Assembly (NCBI GenBank): GCA_029259695.1
Contig: JAJDEQ010000104.1
Span: 1 to 56,360, forward strand
Direction of reading: 5' to 3'
Source of the DNA: Planctomycetota bacterium
GTDB lineage: Bacteria; Planctomycetota; B15-G4
DNA: 56,360 nucleotides
Shown: piece after piece, positions 1 through 8,227 of the stretch
How the letters are laid out: every line of letters begins with the position of its first letter
How positions within the stretch are numbered: position 1 is the first letter of the stretch
Translations under genes and position numbers: made by a program
Notes under the pieces: model-generated
What the model was told of the DNA's origin: nothing
Seen by the model: the letters and a program-made list of their open reading frames with translations, nothing else
Databases searched by the model: none

Positions 1-1505
1 GGCCGCGCGATCAGCTCGACGCGCAGGGCCTGGCCCGGGTCGTCCAGCGACCAGTTCGCGATCGCCTCCAGGGGCCCCGCCCGGGCCACTTCGACCTGCC
101 CGAGTTCGAGGCCGTCGAGGTTGGTGCTCACGCGCAGCAGGGCGCCGGGCCGCAGCCCGTGCAGGTGCCCGGCCTCCACGCGCAGCGTGTCGCCCACCAC
201 GCGCGCGCTGTGGAACGCGGCCGCGGCCTCGAAGCCGCCGTCGAAGACCTCGCGTTCGACCGCGCCGTCGTACCAGACGGTCTGGGCGGGGTTGTCCGCG
301 GCGACGCCCAGGCGCAGAGCGGTCGGTTCCTCGGCGCCACGCCGGCGCGCGGCCTCACGGAGCCGCTGCATGCGTTCGCCCTCGGCCAGGGCCGAGGGGA
401 TGTGCAGACGGTGCGCGACCGAGGCCAGGGTCTGGGCCTGGTAGCGCGTCAGCATGTGCGCGCTGTGGCCGCCGGCGACGAGCAGGTCGGCGGTGTTGTC
501 GACCAGGGCGGTCTTGCCCTCGGCGAAGGGCCTGGCGTCCGCCGCGGGTGGTCCGAAGCGCTTCATGGCGGCCCACAGCAGGACGACGGCCGCGATGCCC
601 AGTTGCACCAGGCCGAGCACCAGCGGGAAGCGGCGCAGCTCGGCCGTCAGGCTGGGCGGTTGTTGCACGCCGTGCAGTGTCTCGTCCATCACCACCGGAC
701 CGCCGGCGGTGCGCAGACGTTCGATCAGGGCGACGGCGATGCTCGCGTTGTCCCCGCGGCCCAGTCCGTGTGTGGCGATCAGGTCGGGGTCGGACAGCAC
801 GATCACACGGGTGCCATCGTCGTCGATCAGCTCGCCTGCCAGGACGCCGGCCTCGCAGGCCACGAGCGGCTGCAGGTCGGTGCCGCTCAGGAGCTGGGGT
901 CGTCGGATGTCCGGCACCAGCCGCGCCTCGAACCCGTCGCTGGTCCAGTCGGTCACGGCCGCTGCGCGCACGACCTCGCCGGCGAGACCGAGCGCTGCGA
1001 GCTGTTGCTCGACCCCGTCGATTGCGTGCAGCCGAGCCGCCTCGATCCACCCGGGCTGGGTGCGGTCAGGTGTGCCGCGCCACTTGGGCAGCACGACCAA
1101 CGCCGCGCCGAAGGCGCTGCGAAACCCGGCGAACACGTGCTCGAGGTGCTGCACGCGGGCCGCGACCTGCTCGGCTTCGTCCCCGCCCGCGTCCGGGTCG
1201 GGTGTGCTGGTCGTCTCGTCGTCCGGCGGATCGTGCAGCAGGGGCTCGGCCACGATGACGACGCTGTCCTCCGAACCCTTCGTGGCCGTGGCGTAGCTGC
1301 TGCGCACGACGGGGATCTCGGAACGGCGCAGCAGTTCGAGGAACGCGGCATGTCCGATGGCGGAGCGACTGTCACCCTGCGCACCCGACGGACGCTGGAC
1401 CGGCGCGGGAGCCATGCGGCCGGTGAGCGCCCCGAACACCAGCGACGCGACGACCAGCACGGCGAGCGCGATCAGCACGGAGCGGTCGAAGGGTGAGTCG
1501 TTCAC
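1..1505 (-). CDS. DUF4350-family membrane protein, 3' end beyond window
   Basis: The minus-strand reading frame is open from a GTG at 1505 to the window edge (about 501 codons), so the C-terminus is missing. An N-terminal membrane segment (about residues 9-27) is followed by a DUF4350-type extracytoplasmic domain containing VIVLSDPDLIATHGLGRGDN and VVMDETLHG. A second membrane segment (VLGLVQLGIAAVVLLWAAM) and a helical region (AHMLTRYQAQTLASVAHRLH) come next. It starts 8 nt past the stop of the DUF4129 gene; this pair commonly sits in MoxR/DUF58 membrane-protein operons. The family's role is unknown. Oddity: where such proteins usually end, this frame continues into a beta-rich stretch (LRVEAGHLHGLRPGALLRV) resembling modules found after caspase-like domains, so it may be a fusion. 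The family call is from recalled sequence pattern. Confidence 0.7.
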   Translation of the reverse strand, partial: MNDSPFDRSVLIALAVLVVASLVFGALTGRMAPAPVQRPSGAQGDSRSAIGHAAFLELLRRSEIPVVRSSYATATKGSEDSVVIVAEPLLHDPPDDETTSTPDPDAGGDEAEQVAARVQHLEHVFAGFRSAFGAALVVLPKWRGTPDRTQPGWIEAARLHAIDGVEQQLAALGLAGEVVRAAAVTDWTSDGFEARLVPDIRRPQLLSGTDLQPLVACEAGVLAGELIDDDGTRVIVLSDPDLIATHGLGRGDNASIAVALIERLRTAGGPVVMDETLHGVQQPPSLTAELRRFPLVLGLVQLGIAAVVLLWAAMKRFGPPAADARPFAEGKTALVDNTADLLVAGGHSAHMLTRYQAQTLASVAHRLHIPSALAEGERMQRLREAARRRGAEEPTALRLGVAADNPAQTVWYDGAVEREVFDGGFEAAAAFHSARVVGDTLRVEAGHLHGLRPGALLRVSTNLDGLELGQVEVARAGPLEAIANWSLDDPGQALRVELIAR

Positions 1506-1512
1506 CGCGGCG

Positions 1513-2244
1513 TCAACCCGCTCGCCCGAGAGCCTGCAACTGCTCGAAGCGGGCTGCGCAGTCGAGCCAGTCGTGCTCGCTCGCGTCGCCCTCGCCGAAC
1601 AGGCTCAGTTCGACGGTGTGGACGAGTTCGTCCAGCGCGACGCCGTGTTCGGACGGCAGGTCGAGGCGACGGGCCACCTCGCGGCTGGTGAGTGCCGGCG
1701 GCAGGTGCAGCCGACGTCCCGCCGCCAAGGCCGCGAACGTGCGCAACAGCAGCACGTGGATCGCCTCGGCGTAGTGTCCCTGCGCCGCGAGGGCGCCGGC
1801 CGACTCGAGCGGCTCGTCGTCGAGGCTCGGTGCGACACCCGGGAGCAGGGTCTCGGGTGGCACCTCCACGTCGGCCTGGGCGGACGCGCGGCGGTTGATC
1901 AGCCAGCCGATGACGAAGGCGCCGCCCACGATCATGAGCAGGAACAACAGCAGCTGTGAGAGGAAGTCACCGCCGCTCCCGTCGCGAGCGCGCCGCTCTT
2001 GTTGATCTGCGCTTCCGCTCGGCTGCTGCTCGTCACCGCTCCCGTCGCCGGGCAGTTCGCGCTGGTACCCGGGGTCCTCCAGGATCCGGCGTGCCAGTTC
2101 GCCTGCATCGTCCGGTGCCGTGGACGCCCGAGTGGGGACGTCGAGAGCGCCGAGCGAGCCGCCGATCGCCAGCACGCACACGACCAGCGCGAGCCGGCCG
2201 GGGCGGCGCTGTGTCGCCGTGCGCTGGCGGACGTCGTTGAGCAA
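1513..2244 (-). CDS. DUF4129 domain-containing membrane protein
   Basis: A protein of 243 aa with a membrane segment at about residues 18-34, a Gly/Gln/Asp-rich linker, a second membrane segment at about 97-117 (LLLFLLMIVGGAFVIGWLI) and a cytoplasmic DUF4129 domain from about 145 to the end (HYAEAIHVLLLRTFAAL, LPPALTSREVARRL). I chose the TTG at 2244 because a GGGGGG ribosome-binding stretch lies 9 nt upstream. The open frame extends much further upstream but would run into the divergent gene. It is the first gene of a minus-strand pair with the DUF4350 protein. DUF4129 proteins accompany MoxR/DUF58 operons, and their biochemical role is not known. Confidence 0.75.
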   Translation of the reverse strand: MLNDVRQRTATQRRPGRLALVVCVLAIGGSLGALDVPTRASTAPDDAGELARRILEDPGYQRELPGDGSGDEQQPSGSADQQERRARDGSGGDFLSQLLLFLLMIVGGAFVIGWLINRRASAQADVEVPPETLLPGVAPSLDDEPLESAGALAAQGHYAEAIHVLLLRTFAALAAGRRLHLPPALTSREVARRLDLPSEHGVALDELVHTVELSLFGEGDASEHDWLDCAARFEQLQALGRAG

Positions 2245-2380
2245 GGCGCGAATCCCCCCAGACGTGATCCCGATGGCCGCGTTCGGGAGTGAATGCGGTT
2301 GCGTCCCCCTCGTCCGGGCGGCAGTGTAACCGTTCGGCGGTCGGCTGCGATCGTCGTGCCCAGGCGGTCGTCGAGGAAGT

Positions 2381-3739
2381 GTGCACGTGCGTTGGGCCTG
2401 GATCAGCGGTGGACTCGTCGTGCTGGCGCTGCACTGGATCGCGCCGTTGGGCGTGCCGCCGGACGGCTGGGGCGTGTCGTCGTGGCGTGCGCTGCCGGCT
2501 GCCTGGCGTCCGTTGCTGGTGCTCGTGGGGCTCACGCTCTTGGTGGGCCCGGGACGCTTGCGTTGCGAGGGCTGGTTCGCGCGACCGCGGCTGTCGCGCG
2601 CGGCGCTGCTGTGTTGGCTGGTCCTGCTCGGCTGTCTCTTCTGGTGGCTGCGCACGGAAGTGCACTGGGGCAACTACGGCATCGTGGCCAACGGCGCGTC
2701 GCGCGGAAGCGTGGGCCTCAAGCACGCGCTCGCTTCGGCCCTGGCGGCCGGGGGAGCCACGGGGTTGCAGGCGTTCACCGGCGGATACCACGGCGACGAC
2801 GCCTGGGCCGCGCTGTCGGTCCTTGCCGGTTGCCTCTACGTGTGGGGCGCCGCGGCGCTCGGCCACGCCGCCTTTCCCCATTCGCTGGTCAAGGCCCGCG
2901 TCGTCGCGGCGCTGGCGTGCTCGGCGGGGTTCATGGCCGAGTTCTTCGGCGTGGTGGAGAGCTATCCGCTCGCGCTCTCGGCCCAGGTCTGGACCGTGGC
3001 GTTGCTGGTGCGCTTCATGACGCGCGAGCGTGCGGGCGGGAGTGCGCGCGCGGATGGAGGGTTGCCGCTGCTGTTCATGTGCAGCACGTCCACCGCCGTG
3101 TTCGTGGCCACGGTGTATCTCTGGCCGGCGGTGATCGTGGGCTGGATCTCGGCCGGCGGATGGCGCTGGGAAGGTCGTCGCCTCGCGGCTCAACTCAGCG
3201 CCATCGCCGCCCCGCTGGTGGCGGCCGGTGCGCTCGTGGTGCTCTTCGGTCGCAACTGGAAGCGGCTCGCGGCGGCCATGGGGGGGACCGATGGGAGCAT
3301 GTGGGTCCCGCTGTCCACGAGCGACGACCCGCGGGTGCACTTCGCCATGATCTCCTGGGAGCACGTGGTCGCTCGGCTCGAGCTGATGACGCTGGTGGCG
3401 CCGGCCTGGTTGCCGCTGTTGCTGGTGTGCGTCTGGCCGCGGGGCGCGCTGCGCCCGGCCACCGAGCGACCCGACGTGCCTCGCGCGGTCCTGCGCTGCC
3501 TGGCGCTCGCGGCCGTGTCGGCCGCCGGCTTCGTCGTGCTGGTGAACCCGGACATGGGGCCGGTGCTCGACTGGATGCAGACGGGCACCGGCGTGCTGCC
3601 GATCTTCCTGCTCGTGCTCGTCGGCGCCCTGACCCGCGTCGATGAGCGCGACGCGGCCCGCATGGGCGTGGCGTGCGTGGGCTTGTCGTTGCTGCACACC
3701 GTGCCCTGGGTCCTGGCCAATGCGCGGGTCCTGTCATGA
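2381..3739 (+). CDS. polytopic inner-membrane protein, unknown function
   Basis: This protein of about 452 aa has roughly ten hydrophobic segments (e.g. LVLVGLTLLVGPG, ALLCWLVLLGCLFWWL, PAWLPLLLVCVWP, LPIFLLVLVGAL). It contains charged loops with HWGNYGIVANG and GGYHGDDAWAAL. The layout resembles GT-C-type glycosyltransferase or O-antigen membrane proteins, but I see no decisive motif and assign no activity. The start is a GTG at 2381, with a second GTG at 2387 that is better spaced from GAGGAA (about 2373-2378). The stop overlaps the next gene as ATGA at 3736-3739, implying translational coupling and a shared role. It is divergent from the DUF4129 gene across 136 bp. Confidence 0.6.
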   Translation: MHVRWAWISGGLVVLALHWIAPLGVPPDGWGVSSWRALPAAWRPLLVLVGLTLLVGPGRLRCEGWFARPRLSRAALLCWLVLLGCLFWWLRTEVHWGNYGIVANGASRGSVGLKHALASALAAGGATGLQAFTGGYHGDDAWAALSVLAGCLYVWGAAALGHAAFPHSLVKARVVAALACSAGFMAEFFGVVESYPLALSAQVWTVALLVRFMTRERAGGSARADGGLPLLFMCSTSTAVFVATVYLWPAVIVGWISAGGWRWEGRRLAAQLSAIAAPLVAAGALVVLFGRNWKRLAAAMGGTDGSMWVPLSTSDDPRVHFAMISWEHVVARLELMTLVAPAWLPLLLVCVWPRGALRPATERPDVPRAVLRCLALAAVSAAGFVVLVNPDMGPVLDWMQTGTGVLPIFLLVLVGALTRVDERDAARMGVACVGLSLLHTVPWVLANARVLS

Positions 3740-4419
3740 GTGAACGCTTGCGGACGCGCGTGGTCGGCGGCTGGTGCCTCGTCGCGTTGCTGCTCTTCGC
3801 CATGGGCAACGCGTGGTTCGACGAGCGCACGGTCTCCCGGGGTGGCGCTCTGCCCGTCGCCGACCTGGACGCGACCGCATCGACGGGCGCCGAGGGTGCG
3901 GGCCTGGCGGTGGATCTGGCCGCCGAGACCGAGTGGATCGGTGAGAGCATCGAGGGCCAGTGGTGGGAGTGCCGCTTCCCGCGACCCGTGTGGTTGCGGG
4001 GTGTGCTCGTGGACACGGGCAACGACGGCCGGCGTGCCCTGGCGCCGCTGCCGTTGCGCCTGCGGCCCGGGAGTGGCGAGCGCAGCGGTTTCGAGTCGGG
4101 CCGCTACGGGATGGTCTTCCGCTCCTGGCACCGCTACGAATGGGAGCCGGCGCTCGCGGCCGGTGTTCGCTTGCGTCCGTTCGACGGCGCGCGCACCAAG
4201 ACCGGTCAGTGGACCCTGCGCGACGTGCGTTTCCTGGTCGACGAGGCGCGGGAGGCCGAGAATGCGGCCGATCGTGAGCGACAACCCGGCCGGGCGATCG
4301 ATGCACGCTGGCGCGAGGGCCTGGGGCCTGCGCTGGCGGCCGTGATCTGGTTGTGCTGGTTGTTCAGCGCGCGGCGCCCGTCGGCGCGAGATGACCGAGG
4401 GCGACTCGCCCCTCGCTGA
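3736..4419 (+). CDS. membrane-anchored protein with a putative beta-sandwich domain
   Basis: A protein of 227 aa. The ATG at 3736 overlaps the upstream stop (ATGA). The open frame begins earlier, but the overlapping start fits a coupled pair. An N-terminal membrane anchor (about residues 10-26) is followed by an extracytoplasmic domain whose WWECRFPRPVWLRGVLVDTG resembles a strand pattern of discoidin/galactose-binding-like sandwiches, and a second hydrophobic helix (LAAVIWLCWLF) near the C-terminus. A carbohydrate-binding role is only a guess from that pattern. Its last 56 nt overlap the 3' end of the convergent APH-like gene, so both C-termini are encoded by opposite strands of the same DNA. 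Confidence 0.55.
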   Translation: MSERLRTRVVGGWCLVALLLFAMGNAWFDERTVSRGGALPVADLDATASTGAEGAGLAVDLAAETEWIGESIEGQWWECRFPRPVWLRGVLVDTGNDGRRALAPLPLRLRPGSGERSGFESGRYGMVFRSWHRYEWEPALAAGVRLRPFDGARTKTGQWTLRDVRFLVDEAREAENAADRERQPGRAIDARWREGLGPALAAVIWLCWLFSARRPSARDDRGRLAPR

Positions 4420-5413
4420 CGAGCGCCGCGTCACCCACGTCCGCCCCGTAGGCCAGGATCGTGACGGCCGAGAGCAGTGCGCGGAAGCGAGCCAGGCGCC
4501 AGGTGGCGTCGTCGATCGGGCCGTAGGTGATGCGGAAGCGTTCGACGGCGGCGGGGGGCAGGAAGCCGGCGGCGATCGAGATGTCGACCGCGGGATCGCC
4601 CAGGTGGACGTCGCCCCAGTCGATCACGCCGCACGGCCGCGCGCGATCGTCGACGAGCAGGTGGCGCGCGTAGAGATCGCCGTGGACGAGGGTCGGCGGG
4701 GGCGCCGTGTGTTCGCGCGGTGCGGCGTCGAGGATCGGCTCCCAGCGCCCGCTGTCGTCGATCAGGCCGCTGCTCGCCGCCGTCCGCAGGCGCTCGCGCA
4801 CTCGCGGCACCCGGTAGTCCAGGTCGAGGCGCCGGATGTCGTCCGGGCGGGCCCCGTGCGCGGCGGCGTGTTGCGTCGGCACGGCGTGCAGGGCGGCCAG
4901 GAAGTGCGCCAGGGGTTCGGCGGCGGCGGCCCGTTCGTCTGCCGTCAGGGCTGCGCTGCAGGCGCTGCGGCCGGGGAGCAGCCGGTAGCCGGCGAAGGGC
5001 CAGGCGAAGCGCGCACTCGGTCGGCCCACCCGCGAGGGCATCGGAATCGGCAGGGGCAGCGCGTCGGCGATGGCGGGCAGCAGCCGGCACTCGGTGTCGA
5101 TCAACGCGACGGCGATCTGCCGGCGTGGGAAGCGGAAGACCCATTGCTGATCCAGCAGGTAGGCCGTGTTGTCCCAACCCGCGCCGAGGGGCGTGATGGC
5201 GGCCTGCCCCAGGTCCGGGAACTGCTCGGCGATCAGCGCCCGGGCGAGCGTGGCGTCGACCTCGCACTCCGCGGTCCACGGCCGGTCGACGGGGAGGGAG
5301 TCGCCGGGAACGGGATCGGCGGGGACGGCGTCAGCGGGAACGGCGTCGCCGGGAACGGGATCTGCGGGGGCGGGGTCAGCGGGAACGGAGTCGGCTTGGG
5401 TCACGGGCGGCAT
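4364..5413 (-). CDS. aminoglycoside phosphotransferase (APH) family kinase
   Basis: A 349-aa protein-kinase-fold small-molecule kinase. The catalytic loop HGDLYARHLLVDD (H244, D246) and the metal-binding IDWGDVHLGDPAVD (residues 264-277) are intact. The N-lobe has FRFPRRQIAVALIDTE. The family phosphorylates aminoglycosides, macrolides, homoserine, choline and others; the substrate here is unknown, and resistance cannot be assumed. I placed the start at the ATG at 5413; an upstream in-frame ATG at 5494 would add 27 low-complexity residues. Residues 9-41 are a Pro/Ala/Asp tandem repeat not normal for the family. The gene converges on, and overlaps by 56 nt, the plus-strand membrane protein. Confidence 0.85.
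   Translation of the reverse strand: MPPVTQADSVPADPAPADPVPGDAVPADAVPADPVPGDSLPVDRPWTAECEVDATLARALIAEQFPDLGQAAITPLGAGWDNTAYLLDQQWVFRFPRRQIAVALIDTECRLLPAIADALPLPIPMPSRVGRPSARFAWPFAGYRLLPGRSACSAALTADERAAAAEPLAHFLAALHAVPTQHAAAHGARPDDIRRLDLDYRVPRVRERLRTAASSGLIDDSGRWEPILDAAPREHTAPPPTLVHGDLYARHLLVDDRARPCGVIDWGDVHLGDPAVDISIAAGFLPPAAVERFRITYGPIDDATWRLARFRALLSAVTILAYGADVGDAALVSEGRVALGHLAPTGAAR
5291..5389 (-). repeat. in-frame tandem repeat encoding (V/A)PADP-type units
   Basis: Degenerate direct repeats of 15-30 bp (gcggggacggcgtc-like units) encode VPADPAPADP, VPGDAVPADA, VPADPVPGD near the N-terminus of the APH-family kinase. They look like a minisatellite expansion giving a flexible, acidic, proline-rich leader. 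Confidence 0.8.
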
Positions 5414-5552
5414 CCCGGTGCAACGAGGTGCCGCCCATTGTGGACCAGGGAGCGCTCCCCGCGCACGCGGCGGAGGAGCGCCCCTGGGGATCAACCGACC
5501 CGACGTCCGCCCCCGGGGGAACGGGCGCGTGCCCCCGGGGACGAGCCGGGGA

Positions 5553-6455
5553 TCAGTCGTCCTCGTCTCGCACGGCCTGCTCGACCAGCGGGACGCCGGC
5601 CTGTTCGGCCAGCCGCAGGATGCGCGGCTCGGCCACGGGCTCGCCGGGCATGAAGGTGAGCTCGTCGTCGACCTGCATCGACGGTACGGCCGCCGAGTAC
5701 GTCAGCACCGGGTCCACGGGCGCCGGTTGCAGGCACGCCGAGCAGAACTGGAAGTCGTCCACGCAGAACGAGCCGAAGAAGGTGCCGTCGTCGCAGTCTT
5801 CGCAGGCCACCACCGCGGCGCTGAAGATGGCCTCGATGGTCACCGTGTCGTTGACGCTGATGCCGCCCGCGAAGAGGTCGCAGCAGATCGTCTCCTGCTG
5901 GATGATGCCCAGCGCCGCGATGCCCACGCCGCAGTCCCACAGGCCCTCGGCGTTGTACGAGAGCACGGGGCAGGTGACCTTCACACCGTCCTGGTTGGTG
6001 ACGGTGACGAGCGCGTCGTACTTGATGTGCGCCTTGGCGTACTGGATGAACTCGAAGCCGCCGATGACCTTGAACTTCAGGTAGCGACCGCTGACGACCG
6101 CGGTGCGGCTCAGGGACATCTGCGCCTGGCTCGCGCTGCCGCTGGGCTTGTCGCAGGTCCAGATCGCCTGGGTGGAGATGTTCATGCAGGCCACGTCGTC
6201 GTCGCAGCCGAGCGCGGTGAGGTCCTCGAGGGTGGCCGTGGCGGCGCCGTTGTAGTCGCCGAAACCGCCGAGGCAGGGGTCCTGGGTCCAGCCGGAGAAA
6301 CCGTTCTGGAAGGAACCGTTGGGCACCTTGCGACAGATCGGTTGGGGCGTGATGCCGCCGGTCATGAGCTGGGCCTGGACGTCGCCGACGACGACCAGCA
6401 GGGCGAGCAGGGCTGCGCCGAGTGCGGGCAGCGAGCGGGATGGCAGGGTCTTCAT
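5553..6455 (-). CDS. secreted cysteine-rich protein, paralogue A
   Basis: A 300-aa protein with a clear signal peptide (residues 1-28, ending VQA). I do not recognise the family. The mature part carries conserved cysteine motifs: DPCLGGFGD, ALGCDDDVACMN, WTCDKPSGSAS, QETICCDLFAGGISV, VVACEDCDDG, and FFGSFCVDDFQFCSACLQ, with beta-strand-like stretches between. These suggest a disulfide-stabilised extracellular domain, opening with a PNGSFQNGFSGWTQD pattern typical of carbohydrate-binding-like beta-sandwiches. It is a close tandem paralogue of the gene at 6543-7439; the differences are concentrated in the C-terminal 50 residues. The start ATG has GAGAGA a few bases upstream. A strong hairpin lies between the two copies, so it may have its own promoter. 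Confidence 0.75.
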   Translation of the reverse strand: MKTLPSRSLPALGAALLALLVVVGDVQAQLMTGGITPQPICRKVPNGSFQNGFSGWTQDPCLGGFGDYNGAATATLEDLTALGCDDDVACMNISTQAIWTCDKPSGSASQAQMSLSRTAVVSGRYLKFKVIGGFEFIQYAKAHIKYDALVTVTNQDGVKVTCPVLSYNAEGLWDCGVGIAALGIIQQETICCDLFAGGISVNDTVTIEAIFSAAVVACEDCDDGTFFGSFCVDDFQFCSACLQPAPVDPVLTYSAAVPSMQVDDELTFMPGEPVAEPRILRLAEQAGVPLVEQAVRDEDD

Positions 6456-6489
6456 GGTTGGTCTCTCGGGATGTGTGCGTGATCGTTGG

Positions 6490-6524
6490 GACGGACCGCG
6501 GCGGGTGAGTCGCCGCGGTCCGTC
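6490..6524 (-). terminator. perfect 14-bp GC hairpin between the two paralogues
   Basis: GACGGACCGCGGCG (6490-6503) pairs perfectly with CGCCGCGGTCCGTC (6511-6524) across a 7-nt loop, just downstream of the upstream paralogue. There is no clear U-tract, so it may attenuate or stabilise rather than terminate cleanly. Confidence 0.65.
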
Positions 6525-6542
6525 ACGGGGTGTCGCTGCGGG

Positions 6543-7439
6543 CTACTGCTCGTCCTCGGGCTTGCCGAGGGCTTCGCGCATGAGCAGCGCCACGTGCTTG
6601 ATGTGGCTGCCGGCGTCGAAGCGAGCCGCGGGCGCCGGGGCCTGCGGATCGTCGATCAGCGTCGACGGGCTGCTGGCGGCCGTGAACGACAGCGCGGCGT
6701 CCAGCGGGAGCCCGATCGGGCCCTGGATGCAGGCCACACAGAACTTGAACTCGTCCACGCAGAACGAACCGAAGAACTGACCCGAGTCGCAGTCCTCGCA
6801 GGCGATCACCGCGGCGCTCCAGATGACCTCGATGGTCACCGTGTCACCGACCGAGATGCCGCCCGACGCGAGGTCGCAACAGATCGTCTCCTGGGGGATG
6901 GCGCCCAGTGCCTGGATGCCCGTGCCGCAGTCGTAGGTGCCCTCCCAGTTGTAGGTGAGCACGTTGCACTTGACGGTGTTGCCGTCTTCGTCGCGCACGA
7001 CCACGAGCGCGTCGTATTTGATGTCCGCCATGCCGAAGTCGTAGAACTCGAACGTGCCGAAGACCTTGAAGGTCAGGTAGCGGCCGCTCGCCACGGCGGT
7101 GCGCGAGATCGACATCTGCGATTGACTCGCGCTGCCGCTCGGCTTGTCACAGGTCCAGGTGGCGTCGGTGGACAGGTTGAGGCAGGCCACGTCGGCATCG
7201 CAGCCGATCGCGGTGAGGTTCTCGATCGTGGCGTTGGCGAAGCCGTTCGTGTCGCCGAAGCCGCCGACACAGGGATCCTGCGTCCATCCACTGAAGCCGT
7301 TGTGGAAGTCCCCGTTGGGAACGTTGCGGCACAGCGGTTGCACGATCTGCGCCGACGCAGAACCGAGCGAGGTCATGATTGCGAGTGCGGCCAGTCCGGT
7401 CACGAACGGGCGCCCCATCGATGGGAGAGGGATTCTCAT
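6543..7439 (-). CDS. secreted cysteine-rich protein, paralogue B
   Basis: A 298-aa protein with a signal peptide (residues 1-30, ending SASA). The start ATG at 7439 is preceded by AAAGGAAA. It shares the whole cysteine framework with paralogue A: DPCVGGFGD, AIGCDADVACLN, WTCDKPSGSAS, QETICCDLASGGISV, VIACEDCDSG and FFGSFCVDEFKFCVAC. The C-terminal tail is divergent and ends in a helical stretch (SHIKHVALLMREALG). Upstream in-frame ATGs (up to 7778) give a non-membrane Arg/Ser-rich extension and are rejected. The function is unknown; the conserved even set of cysteines suggests several disulfides. It is the first gene of the pair and is divergent from the BlaI-M56 unit across 788 bp. Confidence 0.75.
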   Translation of the reverse strand: MRIPLPSMGRPFVTGLAALAIMTSLGSASAQIVQPLCRNVPNGDFHNGFSGWTQDPCVGGFGDTNGFANATIENLTAIGCDADVACLNLSTDATWTCDKPSGSASQSQMSISRTAVASGRYLTFKVFGTFEFYDFGMADIKYDALVVVRDEDGNTVKCNVLTYNWEGTYDCGTGIQALGAIPQETICCDLASGGISVGDTVTIEVIWSAAVIACEDCDSGQFFGSFCVDEFKFCVACIQGPIGLPLDAALSFTAASSPSTLIDDPQAPAPAARFDAGSHIKHVALLMREALGKPEDEQ

Positions 7440-8124
7440 GCGGTGTTTCCTTTCACACTGCGTTCGATACGCCTGGACGGCGGATCCCCCCCGGGATCGC
7501 GGAGCGCTGCCCAAGCGCACCGCGATCGTATGGGCAGCGCGCGAATCCGACAGCCCCGTAATGGGTGCGTGCACGTCACACACGCGTTTGCATGCACGCG
7601 ACCGCTGACGCGGATCACATGACAGCGCGTCCCGTCGCGAACGCGTCGCCCTCCGTCGCGTGTTGCATGCGGCGAAGTTCGCGGTCGTTTCCGACCCGGT
7701 CGCGTGCGACGCCGCGTGCGTGCGACAGGTGGCTTGTGCGAACCGGTGTGAACGGCGAGCGCGGAGCGTGTCGTGCAATGGATGTCGCGCAACACGCTCG
7801 TCGCCGACGGCCGTCGCGCCCCGCGGCCGAGCACGGTGCGACGTGAGCAGGCCGATGCGGCGCGGCGCGAGGCGGCTCGGTGCGACCAGGATCGGCGCCA
7901 GGAGCGGTGGGGGCGAGGCGCACGGCGCGGCGCGCCGCCGGCTGTGCGGGATCGTGCGGGACGGTCCGGGGCGACCCGCGCTCGGCGCGGCGTCTCGAGG
8001 CTCGGGGCGGGCAGCCGGCGGGCCGGGGAGGGCGGCCTTGGGGCCGACCGACCGCGCATCCCCCGCCGCGGAGACGGCCTCTCAGGGGCTGAGAGTGCCC
8101 GATTGCGGCATCGTCACGGAAAAG

Positions 8125-8140
8125 TACGAAGATCTTCGTT
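8125..8140. promoter_or_regulatory. predicted BlaI-family operator 1
   Basis: TACGAAGATCTTCGTT contains the perfect 14-bp palindrome ACGAAGATCTTCGT. It lies about 90 bp upstream of the BlaI-type gene and matches operator 2 in both half-sites (TACGAA / CTTCGT). BlaI/MecI repressors are known to bind dyads upstream of their own operon. Confidence 0.75.
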
Positions 8141-8167
8141 GCCGGATTACGAAAGACTTCGTAACAC
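8139..8167 (+). promoter_or_regulatory. candidate promoter of the blaI-M56 operon
   Basis: A possible -35 box TTGCCG (8139-8144) is separated by 17 nt from a possible -10 box TAACAC (8162-8167). The elements overlap operator 1 and operator 2 respectively, which is the arrangement expected for an autorepressed operon. Matches to the boxes are partial. Confidence 0.45.
8147..8164. promoter_or_regulatory. predicted BlaI-family operator 2
   Basis: TTACGAAAGACTTCGTAA is a perfect 7-bp inverted repeat (TTACGAA / TTCGTAA) around 4 nt. Its centre is 23 bp from that of operator 1, about two helical turns, so two dimers could bind the same DNA face. Confidence 0.75.
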
Positions 8168-8227
8168 GGTCTCATGCGCTGCGGGCTGGGACCCGGCGCT
8201 TTCGGCAGGCACGACGTAGAGGAGCCC

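Larger units (their letters stand above)
7440..8227. other. 788-bp divergent intergenic region
   Basis: This long non-coding stretch lies between paralogue B (minus) and the BlaI-type regulator (plus). Open frames here are Arg/Ala/Gly-rich with no domain-like pattern, and I treat them as chance ORFs of high-GC DNA. The part next to the regulator is relatively AT-rich and holds two operators and a promoter (listed separately). I see no recognisable RNA gene. Confidence 0.6.

Noticed and set aside
5291..5389. CRISPR-like repeat array
   Set aside because: Units are short, contiguous and in frame; no spacers and no cas genes.
4364..5413. Aminoglycoside resistance gene
   Set aside because: The APH fold alone does not show the substrate; many members phosphorylate metabolites.
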